Shown: positions 1 to 6,126 of the stretch, in pieces
Layout of the letters: each line of letters begins with the position of its first letter
Numbering within the stretch: position 1 is the stretch's first letter
Assembly (NCBI GenBank): GCA_019247255.1
Contig: JAFAPJ010000003.1
Location: forward strand, 1-6,926
Origin: Methylobacteriaceae bacterium
GTDB lineage: Bacteria; Pseudomonadota; Alphaproteobacteria; Rhizobiales; Beijerinckiaceae
Direction of reading: 5' to 3'
Length of the DNA stretch: 6,926 nucleotides
The notes under the pieces: generated by a model
Seen by the model: only the letters and a program-made list of their open reading frames with translations
Told to the model about the DNA's origin: nothing
The model's database searches: none
Program-made: the position numbers and the translations under genes

Positions 1-276
1 GGCACGGTGCCGCTGCTCTTGACCGTGCTCAGCCTCGAGATGGGCATCGCGGTCATCGTCGAGGCGATGCTGTCCTTCGTCGGCCTCAGCGTCGGGGCCG
101 ACACGCCGGCCTGGGGTCAGATGATCGCGGATGCCCGCCAATCGATCTACGACGCGCCCTGGAACCTCGTCTTCCCGATCCTCGCGATCTTCGCGGCCGT
201 GTTCGGCTTCAACATGCTGGGCGACGGCCTTCGCCGCAGCCTCGACGTCCGTTTGACCGAGACGGGCCGGACCTGA
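1..276 (+). CDS. ABC transporter permease, OppC/DppC type (3' end only)
   Basis: This is the C-terminal part of an inner-membrane permease subunit of an oligopeptide/dipeptide/opine-type ABC importer. The reading frame is open from base 1, so the true start lies to the left; 91 residues are visible. Two hydrophobic stretches, roughly residues 3-28 and 52-73, fit the last transmembrane helices. Between and after them are the OppC/DppC hallmarks: EAMLSFVGLSVG, then a TPAWGQMI segment, an APW element, and FNMLGDGLRRSLDVRL at the end, which matches the family's conserved C-terminus. The cytoplasmic EAA loop that contacts the ATPase lies upstream of the window. The TGA stop shares its A with the ATG of the ATPase gene, so the two are one operon and probably translationally coupled. 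Family assignment is firm; the transported substrate is not determined. Confidence 0.93.
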   Translation, partial: GTVPLLLTVLSLEMGIAVIVEAMLSFVGLSVGADTPAWGQMIADARQSIYDAPWNLVFPILAIFAAVFGFNMLGDGLRRSLDVRLTETGRT

Positions 277-2075
277 TGGCGCTCCTCGAGACGCAGGATT
301 TCGGGGTCTCGGCCCGGCTCGGCGGGATCGAGGTCGACGTGTTGCGCGATCTCACCTTCACGCTGGGCCCGGGCAAGGTCCTGAGCCTCGTCGGCGAGTC
401 GGGGGCCGGCAAGTCGATGATCGGCCGGGCGATCGCGCGCGACCTGCCGGCGGGCTTCGCCGTCTCGACCGGGCGGCTCGCCTTCGAGGGCCGGGACCTC
501 GCGAGCCTCCCGGCGCGAGACCTCGCCGCGCTCCTCGGGCGCGAGATCGCCTTCATCCCGCAGGAGCCGCTCTCGGCGCTGAACCCTGTCCTGACGGTCG
601 GCCGGCAATTCGACGAGCATCTGCGCCGGATCGAGCCCGCGCCGCGGGCCGAGCGGCGGGCCCGCGCGGTCGCGGCGCTCGAATCGATGCGGCTGCCGCG
701 CCCGGACGAGCTCCTCGCGCGCTACCCGCACCAGCTCTCGGGCGGCATGTGCCAGCGCGTCCTCATCGCCATGGCCTTCGCGTCGCGGCCGAAGCTCATC
801 GTCGCGGACGAGCCGACGACCGCGCTCGACGTCACCGTGCAGGCCGAGATCGTCCGCCTCCTGCGCGCGCTCCAGGATCGCGAAGGGACGGGCGTCCTGT
901 TCATCACGCACGACCTCAGGCTTGCCGCCGATGTCGGAGACGAGGTGCTGGTCCTCTATGCGGGCCGCCCGGCCGAGCGCGGCCCGGCGCGGCTCCTGCG
1001 CGCGCCCGCGCATCCCTATACGCGCTGCCTCGAACTCGCCGCCCCCGCGATCGACGGCGAGCGCCGCGGCCTCTACGCCCTGCCCGAGCGCATGCCGGGC
1101 CTCATGACGCTCGGGGACCTGCCGGGCTGCCGCTTCGCTCCGCGCTGTCCGAACGCGGTCGCGGCCTGTCGGGAAGCCCCGCCGCCCTTCGTCGAGGTCG
1201 CGCCCGGGCAGGTCGCGGCCTGCCTGCGCCCGGAGATGACGGCCGGCATCCCGGCGCCGCCGCCCGAGGCGGCGCCGCCCGTTGCGGCGGCGTGCGCGCC
1301 GCTCCTCGAGGTGCGGGACCTGGGGAAAGTGTTCACGAGCCGGCGCGGTCTCTTCGGCCGCTTCCGGTCGCTCGTCGCCGTGCGGGAGGCGCGGCTCCGC
1401 CTCGCGGACGGCGAGTTCGTCGGGGTCGTCGGGGAATCGGGTTCGGGCAAGTCGACCCTCGCGCGGCTGATCGTCGGGCTCGAACGGCCGAGCGCCGGGA
1501 CGATCGTGCTCGCGGGCGAGGACGTGACGGTGGATGACCGCCGCTCCCGCGCGATCCGGCGCAGCCTCGTCCAGATGGTGTTCCAGGATCCGCAATCGGC
1601 GCTGAACCCGCGCCGCCGGGTCGGCAGCCTCGTCACGCAGGCGCTCGAGGCGCGGACGCCCGCCATCCCGCCCCAGGAGCGGCTCGCCAGGGCGGAAGCG
1701 CTCCTCGCCGCGGTCGGGCTGCCGCCGGACGCCGCCCGGCGCTATCCGGCCCAGCTCTCGGGCGGACAGAAGCAGCGGGTGAACATCGCGCGCGCCCTCG
1801 CGGCCGAGCCGCGCATCCTGGTCGCGGACGAGATCGTGTCCGGGCTCGACGTCTCGGTGCAGGCGCAGATCATGGACCTGCTCGCCCGGCTGCGGCGCGA
1901 GCGCGGCTTCTCCATGCTGTTCATCTCGCACGACCTCTCGGTCGTCCGGCACCTCTGCGACCGCGTGATCGTCATGTATCGCGGCGACATCGTCGAGAGC
2001 GGGCCGACGGAGCGCGTCTTTCGCAACCCCGCTCACGCCTATACGCGCACGCTCCTCGCGGCCGTGCCGCGCTGA
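276..2075 (+). CDS. Fused dual ATP-binding protein of an oligopeptide-type ABC importer (OppD-OppF fusion)
   Basis: This cytoplasmic subunit energises the importer whose permease is encoded just upstream. It is 599 residues and holds two complete nucleotide-binding domains. The first has Walker A GESGAGKS at 40-47, Q-loop Q96, signature LSGGM at 154-158, Walker B LIVADEP at 174-180 and switch H212. The second has Walker A GESGSGKS at 386-393, Q-loop Q437, signature LSGGQ at 494-498, Walker B ending D518-E519 and switch H552. The linker carries an oligopeptide-transporter C-terminal region with four cysteines, C285, C291, C298 and C316, spaced like the iron-sulfur site reported in DppD/OppD-type subunits. 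Both domains appear catalytically intact, unlike transporters with one dead site. The second domain has DEIVSGLD where DEPTSALD is usual. GsiA, YejF and many rhizobial opine or peptide ATPases share this architecture. No good Shine-Dalgarno precedes the ATG; coupling to the permease stop explains the start. Confidence 0.97.
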   Translation: MALLETQDFGVSARLGGIEVDVLRDLTFTLGPGKVLSLVGESGAGKSMIGRAIARDLPAGFAVSTGRLAFEGRDLASLPARDLAALLGREIAFIPQEPLSALNPVLTVGRQFDEHLRRIEPAPRAERRARAVAALESMRLPRPDELLARYPHQLSGGMCQRVLIAMAFASRPKLIVADEPTTALDVTVQAEIVRLLRALQDREGTGVLFITHDLRLAADVGDEVLVLYAGRPAERGPARLLRAPAHPYTRCLELAAPAIDGERRGLYALPERMPGLMTLGDLPGCRFAPRCPNAVAACREAPPPFVEVAPGQVAACLRPEMTAGIPAPPPEAAPPVAAACAPLLEVRDLGKVFTSRRGLFGRFRSLVAVREARLRLADGEFVGVVGESGSGKSTLARLIVGLERPSAGTIVLAGEDVTVDDRRSRAIRRSLVQMVFQDPQSALNPRRRVGSLVTQALEARTPAIPPQERLARAEALLAAVGLPPDAARRYPAQLSGGQKQRVNIARALAAEPRILVADEIVSGLDVSVQAQIMDLLARLRRERGFSMLFISHDLSVVRHLCDRVIVMYRGDIVESGPTERVFRNPAHAYTRTLLAAVPR

Positions 2076-2088
2076 GCCGCCGGCGCGG
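2067..2088 (+). terminator. Possible hairpin at the convergent gene ends
   Basis: The bases 2067-2074 (CCGCGCTG) can pair with 2081-2088 (CGGCGCGG), including one T-G wobble at 2073/2082, around a 6-base loop. The stem overlaps the stop codon of the ATPase gene and fills the 13-bp gap up to the stop of the convergent monooxygenase gene. No run of T follows on either strand, so it is not a standard intrinsic terminator; on the - strand the wobble becomes an A-C mismatch. In DNA this GC-rich such stems arise by chance, so the call is tentative. Confidence 0.3.
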
Positions 2089-3180
2089 TCAGGCGACGCG
2101 AAGCCCGGCCCGCTGCAGGAGCGGCAGGACGGTCTCGATGAAGTAGGGCAGCTCGTCCTTGAAGTTGACGAAGGAGACGGTCGTCCCCTCGAAGCCGGCC
2201 TCGTGCATCCGGACCATCTCGTCCGCGAGATGCTGCGGCGTGCCGATCAGCGGGTAGGTGCCGGCGCCGCCCGCGAAGCGCTTGCGGTGGAGCCGATAGG
2301 CATCGGCCTCGTGCGAGCCCGAGAACTTCTCCTTCTGCCCCATGTAATGATCGACGCTCGCCGTGTCGGCCATCGTGGACGCGTAGAGCTCGTAGTAATC
2401 GTCGGCCTCGGCCTGCGAGGGCCGGCAGACGACATGGCAGGTCGTGTACACGCCGACTTCTCGCCCGTGGGCGGTCGCCCGAGCCTTCATGTCGGCAATG
2501 TGCTCCTTGCCCTTCTCGATCTCGGTGAAGGTCGTAAACAGGTAATCGGCCGCGACCGCCGCGAATTCGCGCCCCGGCGGCGAGAAGGCAGCGTTCAGCG
2601 TGACCGGACGCGGCCGCTGCAGTGGCGCCGGCCTACCCGACACGCCGGTCAGCTTGTGAAACTGACCATCGTGATCGAAGGTCTCGCCCGCATAGATCCG
2701 GTTGATGATCTCGAACCATTCGAGCCCCTGCTCGTAGCGGTTCTCTATCATCGGCAGGCCGAACATGCCGAATTCCTCGGGGTTCCAGCCGCACACGATG
2801 TTGAGGCCGGCGCGCCCGCCCGAGACATGGTCGACCGTCGCCAGCGCCTTGGCGGCGAAGACCGGATGCACCATCGGCACGTGGACGGTCGCGAACACGC
2901 CGATCCGCTGCGTCGCGGCCGCGAGCCCGGCCGCGAAGGTGAGCGTCTCGAACGACCATTCGCGGCTGTTCATCTCGCCCCCGAACCCTTTCCAGCGGGC
3001 GATCGGAAGGGTGAACTCGAGGCCCGCGCGGTCCGCCATCTGCGTGACCTCGACGATCTCGGACCACAGAGCGGGCCAGCGTTCCGGGACCTTCGTCAGG
3101 GTCAGCCCGCCGTCCGAATTCGTCGAGAAGATGCCGAGCTTGAACGGGTTCGGCCCGCGCATGGGATGGGTCGCCGCCAT
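2089..3180 (-). CDS. LLM-class flavin-dependent monooxygenase (SfnG/RutA/SsuD-like)
   Basis: This is a 363-residue member of the bacterial luciferase-like (TIM-barrel, reduced FMN-dependent) monooxygenases, which use O2 and flavin reduced by a separate reductase. Visible family marks are KLGIFSTNSDGGLT near residues 14-27, RWKGFGG at 62-68, the segment around 80-120 with ATVDHVSGGRAGLNIV at 114-129, CGWNPEEFGMFG at 130-141, and the late IGTPQHLADEM element at 312-322 followed by FVNFKDELPYF. The pattern resembles dimethylsulfone monooxygenase SfnG and pyrimidine monooxygenase RutA more than long-chain alkane or F420 enzymes, but it is not a clear copy of either; an alkanesulfonate-type role also remains possible. 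Length is normal. The ATG at 3180 has a weak GCAGG 8 bases upstream; M7 is an alternative. It is convergent with the transporter and divergent from the CoA ligase operon. No flavin reductase gene is visible here. Confidence 0.94.
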   Translation of the reverse strand: MAATHPMRGPNPFKLGIFSTNSDGGLTLTKVPERWPALWSEIVEVTQMADRAGLEFTLPIARWKGFGGEMNSREWSFETLTFAAGLAAATQRIGVFATVHVPMVHPVFAAKALATVDHVSGGRAGLNIVCGWNPEEFGMFGLPMIENRYEQGLEWFEIINRIYAGETFDHDGQFHKLTGVSGRPAPLQRPRPVTLNAAFSPPGREFAAVAADYLFTTFTEIEKGKEHIADMKARATAHGREVGVYTTCHVVCRPSQAEADDYYELYASTMADTASVDHYMGQKEKFSGSHEADAYRLHRKRFAGGAGTYPLIGTPQHLADEMVRMHEAGFEGTTVSFVNFKDELPYFIETVLPLLQRAGLRVA

Positions 3181-3289
3181 GGATCGTGCCTGCCCCCGGC
3201 TTCGCCCGCGCCCGGGCGGCTTGTCTTTCGGGCGGAGAATGTTTGAAGTCTAAAACATCGGCAAGGGCCGGACCGGAGCGAGCGACGGC
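3181..3289. promoter_or_regulatory. Divergent intergenic control region
   Basis: This 109-bp gap between the monooxygenase gene (leftward) and the CoA ligase operon (rightward) must hold the promoters for both, unless they are read from outside. It is GC-rich except for the patch at about 3237-3258, which contains a dyad annotated separately. No convincing -35/-10 pair could be fixed on either strand: TTGTCT at 3221-3226 is a weak rightward -35 candidate without a good partner. GGAG at 3275-3278 is a plausible but rather distant ribosome binding site (11 bases) for the ATG at 3290. Confidence 0.55.
3239..3258. promoter_or_regulatory. Candidate operator: A/T-rich 20-bp inverted repeat
   Basis: ATGTTT (3239-3244) and AAACAT (3253-3258) form a perfect 6-bp inverted repeat around an 8-base centre, GAAGTCTA. 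The centre contains a near-symmetric TTTGAAGTCTAAA core. It is the only A/T-rich island in a GC-rich intergenic region between two divergent genes, a typical position for a local repressor site. Size and symmetry suit a MarR-, TetR- or GntR-family regulator; which one is not known, and no regulator gene is present in the window. One site could control both directions. Confidence 0.5.
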
Positions 3290-4954
3290 ATGGGGGCGAG
3301 CGCAGCGGGGCTGGACGGCGACGGGCGCCTCGCCGGTCCTGCCGGCGGATCGAACGATGACGCGCTCGCCCGGTGGACGGGGCTGTTCGCGCCGGGCGAG
3401 CGCACCCTGCCCGTGATGCTGCGGCGGCAGGCCGAGCGCTTCCCGGACCGACGCCTCTTCGTCGTGGACGAGGCGACCTGGACCTTCGCCGAGGCGATCG
3501 CGGTCGCGTCCGGCACCGCGCGACGGCTGGCCGAGGCGGGGATCGCTCCCGGAGACCGCGTGGCGATCCTGTGCGGCAACGGTCCCGCGCTGATGCAGGT
3601 CTATCTCGGCTGCGCCTGGGCGGGGGCGGTCGCGGTGCCAATCAACACGGCCTCGCGCGGCGCGCAGCTCGAGCACATCCTGCGCAATTGCGGCGCGACG
3701 CTCGCGGCCGTCGACGCCTCCTTTTGGCCGAACGTCCTGGCGCTCGAGAGCGCCGGCCTGCCGCTCGAGCGGGTCTGGCTCGTCGGTGAGGGTCGAGCCG
3801 AGGCCGGTCCCTGGCAGGTCGGGCCTCTGCCGGAGCCGGGCTCGCCGGCCGAGCCGCATCCGTCGCGCCCGGGCGACACGGTCGCGATCCTCTACACCTC
3901 GGGGACGACCGGCCTGTCGAAAGGCGTGTGCTGCCCGCAGGCGCAGTATTTCTGGTGGGCCGCCCATACCGCGACCCTGCTCGGGCTCGGCGAGGGCGAG
4001 GTCCTGCTGACGCCGCTGCCGCTCTTCCACACGAACGCGCTGAACAGCTTCTACCAGGCGATCCTGACAGGTTCGACGCTCGTCGCCGAGCCGCGCTTCT
4101 CCGTCTCGGGCTTCACGGCGGCGCTCGCCCGTCACGGCGCCACCGTCACGTACCTGCTCGGCGCGATGGCCCCGATGCTGCTGTCCCGGCCTCCCTCCGA
4201 GGAGGATCGGGCTCACCGGACCCGGATCGCGCTCGCGCCCGGGGTGCCGGCCGAGCACCACGAGACCTTCACGCGCCGCTTCGGCATCGGGCTTGTCGAC
4301 GGCTATGGCTCGACCGAGACGAATTTCGTCATCGGCGAGCCGCCCGGCCACCAGGAGCCCGGCTGGATGGGCCGGGTGCGGCCCGGCTTCTCGGCCCAGG
4401 TCGTCGACGGCGAGGACAATCCCCTGCCGCCGGACGAGCCGGGCGAGCTCGTGCTGCGTGCGGACGAGCCTTTCGCCTTCGCGACAGGCTATTTCGGCAT
4501 GGACGACAAGACGGTCGAGGCCTGGCGCAACCTGCGCTTCCATACGGGCGACCGGGTCGTGATGCGGGCCGACGGGCGCTTCCGCTTTCTCGACCGCATG
4601 AAGGACGCGATCCGCCGGCGGGGCGAGAACATCTCGTCCTTCGAGGTCGAGCAGGTGCTGGTCGCGCATCCCGCCGTCGCGAACGCGGCCGTCTTCCCGG
4701 TCCGCTCCGAACTCGCCGAGGACGAGGTCATGACCGCCGTGGTTCTTCAGGCCGGGGCGAGGATCGGCGCGGCCGAGCTCCTCGACTTCTGCCAGCCCCG
4801 GATGCCGTATTTCGCCGTTCCGCGCTACGTCGAGTTCGTGGAAGCTCTTCCCATGACGGAGAACGGCAAGGTGCAGAAGTTCAAGCTGCGCGAACGGGGT
4901 GTCACCCCGGCCACGTGGGATCGCGAGGCCGCGGGCTACCTCGTGCGGCGGTGA
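3290..4954 (+). CDS. AMP-forming acyl-CoA ligase (CaiC-like, class I adenylate-forming)
   Basis: This is a 554-residue cytoplasmic enzyme that should activate a carboxylic acid with ATP to an acyl-adenylate and then to an acyl-CoA. The N-terminal domain has phosphate-binding loop YTSGTTGLSKG at 202-212, the PLFHTNA segment at 244-250 and YGSTE at 339-343. The hinge and C-terminal domain follow: HTGDRV with D421, DRMKD at 435-439, the GENIS element at 445-449 and TENGKVQK at 523-530, where K527 is the expected adenylation lysine. All core motifs are intact. Overall it looks most like the CaiC-type ATP-dependent acyl-CoA ligases; the acid it uses cannot be told from motifs. The chosen ATG gives an N-terminal lead of about 35 residues before conserved sequence, so a later start is possible. 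Its TGA overlaps a GTG and lies 8 bases before the preferred start of the thiolase gene, making it the first gene of a three-gene operon. Confidence 0.95.
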   Translation: MGASAAGLDGDGRLAGPAGGSNDDALARWTGLFAPGERTLPVMLRRQAERFPDRRLFVVDEATWTFAEAIAVASGTARRLAEAGIAPGDRVAILCGNGPALMQVYLGCAWAGAVAVPINTASRGAQLEHILRNCGATLAAVDASFWPNVLALESAGLPLERVWLVGEGRAEAGPWQVGPLPEPGSPAEPHPSRPGDTVAILYTSGTTGLSKGVCCPQAQYFWWAAHTATLLGLGEGEVLLTPLPLFHTNALNSFYQAILTGSTLVAEPRFSVSGFTAALARHGATVTYLLGAMAPMLLSRPPSEEDRAHRTRIALAPGVPAEHHETFTRRFGIGLVDGYGSTETNFVIGEPPGHQEPGWMGRVRPGFSAQVVDGEDNPLPPDEPGELVLRADEPFAFATGYFGMDDKTVEAWRNLRFHTGDRVVMRADGRFRFLDRMKDAIRRRGENISSFEVEQVLVAHPAVANAAVFPVRSELAEDEVMTAVVLQAGARIGAAELLDFCQPRMPYFAVPRYVEFVEALPMTENGKVQKFKLRERGVTPATWDREAAGYLVRR

Positions 4955-4956
4955 GG
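4953..4956 (+). promoter_or_regulatory. Ribosome binding site deciding the thiolase start
   Basis: GAGG at 4953-4956, within GAGGCGG, lies 6 bases before the GTG at 4963 and overlaps the stop codon of the CoA ligase gene. The other candidate, GTG at 4951 in a GTGA overlap, has no such site upstream. The 4963 start also places the conserved YDGVV strand close to the N-terminus. Confidence 0.55.
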
Positions 4957-4962
4957 CGGACC

Positions 4963-6126
4963 GTGCGCCGCCCCTATGACGGCGTCGTCGCCTGCACGCC
5001 CGTCACCATCCCCTACGAGCGGCACTCGATCCGCCCGGCGCAATGGTGGATCGGCTCCGCGCTCCGCGAGCTCGTGGCCGCGTCGGGCCTCGCCAAATCC
5101 GACATCGACGGCCTGTGCGTCTCGAGCTTCACGCTGGGACCGGACAGCGCGGTCGGCCTCACGCAGCATTTCGGGGTCTCGCCGCGCTGGCTCGATCACG
5201 TGCCGATGGGCGGCGCCTCGGCGGTCGTGGCCCTGCGCCGCGCCGCCCGCGCCGTCGAGGCGGGAGACGCGTCGGTCGTCGCGGTTATCGCGGGCGACAC
5301 CAGCAGCCCAGCCTCCTTCCAGGACATGCTCCCGGCCTTCAGCCGCTTCGCGCAGGACGCGGTCTATCCGTATGGGGGGAGCGGGCCGAACGGCTCCTTC
5401 GCGCTCATCACGGATCACTACATGCGCCGCTACGGCGCGTCCCGTGAGGATTTCGGCCGGATCTGCGTTGCGCAGCGCGCCAACGCGCTGTCCGTCCCGC
5501 ACGCGATGATGAAGACGCCGCTGACGCTCGACCAGTATCTCGCGGCGCGGCCCATCGCGGACCCGCTCGTCCTGTTCGATTGCGTGATGCCCTGCGCCGG
5601 CGCCGAGGCGTTCCTGGTGATGCGCGAGGCCGACGCGCGGGCGCTCGCGCTGCCGGCCGCGACGCTCCTCGCGACGATCGAGCGCCACAACGCCTATCCC
5701 GAGGACGACATCCAGGACCGCGGCGGCTGGGCGCTCGATCGCGACGAGCTCTGGGCGATGGCGGGCGTGGGCCCCGATGACGTCGACTGCCTCCAGACCT
5801 ACGATGATTACCCGGTGATCGTGATGCTGCAGCTCGAGGATCTCGGCTTCTGCGCCAAGGGCGACGCGAAGGATTTCGTCCGCCAGCACGATCTCACGGT
5901 CGCGGGCAAATTCCCGCACAACACCTCGGGCGGGCAGCTCTCGCGCGGGCAGGCGGGCGCGGCGGGCGGCCATCTCGGCCTCGTGGAGGCGATCCGTCAG
6001 CTGACCGATCAGCCGCTCGGCGATGCCGTTGCGGGCGCGCGCATCGCCGTCGCCGCGGGCTTCGGCATGATCAACTACGATCGCGGCCTGTGCTCCGGGG
6101 CCGCGGTCTTGGCGAGGGCCTCGTGA
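4963..6126 (+). CDS. Thiolase-superfamily protein, SCP-x/lipid-transfer type, without the nucleophilic cysteine
   Basis: A 387-residue protein of the SCP-x/Ltp branch of thiolases, expected to act on acyl-CoA in the cytoplasm. The fold is complete: YDGVVACTPV at 5-14, DIDGLCVSSF at 47-56, MGGASAVVAL at 82-91, FDCVMPCAGAEAF at 205-217, QTYDDYP at 278-284, NTSGGQLSRGQAG at 320-332 and GLCSGAA at 375-381. In my by-eye alignment the first catalytic cysteine falls within GGAS (83-86) and is absent. The usual HPxG histidine region reads SRGQAG, and the C-terminal CxG cysteine (C377) is kept. Tyrosines Y280 and Y283 sit where a His-Asp pair is common. This pattern, plus the following DUF35 gene, recalls the Ltp2 aldolase and PhlC-like acyltransferases more than a degradative thiolase. 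The open frame extends far upstream through the ligase gene, but that part is not coding. GTG 4963 was chosen for its ribosome binding site; GTG 4951 would add four residues. Confidence 0.92.
   Translation: MRRPYDGVVACTPVTIPYERHSIRPAQWWIGSALRELVAASGLAKSDIDGLCVSSFTLGPDSAVGLTQHFGVSPRWLDHVPMGGASAVVALRRAARAVEAGDASVVAVIAGDTSSPASFQDMLPAFSRFAQDAVYPYGGSGPNGSFALITDHYMRRYGASREDFGRICVAQRANALSVPHAMMKTPLTLDQYLAARPIADPLVLFDCVMPCAGAEAFLVMREADARALALPAATLLATIERHNAYPEDDIQDRGGWALDRDELWAMAGVGPDDVDCLQTYDDYPVIVMLQLEDLGFCAKGDAKDFVRQHDLTVAGKFPHNTSGGQLSRGQAGAAGGHLGLVEAIRQLTDQPLGDAVAGARIAVAAGFGMINYDRGLCSGAAVLARAS
6114..6118 (+). promoter_or_regulatory. Ribosome binding site for the DUF35-SDR gene
   Basis: GAGGG at 6114-6118 lies 4 bases before the GTG at 6123, inside the 3' end of the thiolase gene. 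The GTG and the thiolase stop form a GTGA overlap (6123-6126). This supports a GTG start and coupled, possibly stoichiometric, synthesis of the two proteins. Confidence 0.6.

Noticed and set aside
732..1765. A 14-bp direct repeat CAGCTCTCGGGCGG at 732-745 and 1752-1765.
   Set aside because: Both copies encode the QLSGG signature of the two homologous ATPase domains; it reflects protein conservation and not a DNA element.
147..2036. A 629-codon open frame on the - strand opposite the ATPase gene.
   Set aside because: Its translation is rich in Arg, Glu, Asp and Ala with no domain; it mirrors the codon bias of the real + strand gene, which has every ABC ATPase motif.
2203..3246. A 347-codon + strand open frame opposite the monooxygenase gene.
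   Set aside because: No recognisable domain, and the opposite strand encodes an intact LLM-family enzyme across the same bases.
3221..3249. A sigma-70-type promoter starting with TTGTCT at 3221.
   Set aside because: No acceptable -10 box lies 16-18 bases downstream, so a specific promoter cannot be supported.
2633..4669. A 678-codon - strand open frame across the monooxygenase, the intergenic gap and the CoA ligase.
   Set aside because: It crosses two well-supported genes and a divergent control region and has low-complexity composition; a GC-rich shadow frame.
3928..4950. Upstream extension of the thiolase frame as an N-terminal domain.
   Set aside because: It lies in another frame inside the CoA ligase gene, reads as arginine/alanine-rich low-complexity sequence, and recognisable thiolase sequence begins only after 4963.
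4951..4962. GTG at 4951 as the thiolase start.
   Set aside because: The GTGA overlap is attractive, but no ribosome binding site precedes it, whereas GTG 4963 has GAGG at a good distance. The difference is only four residues and remains open.
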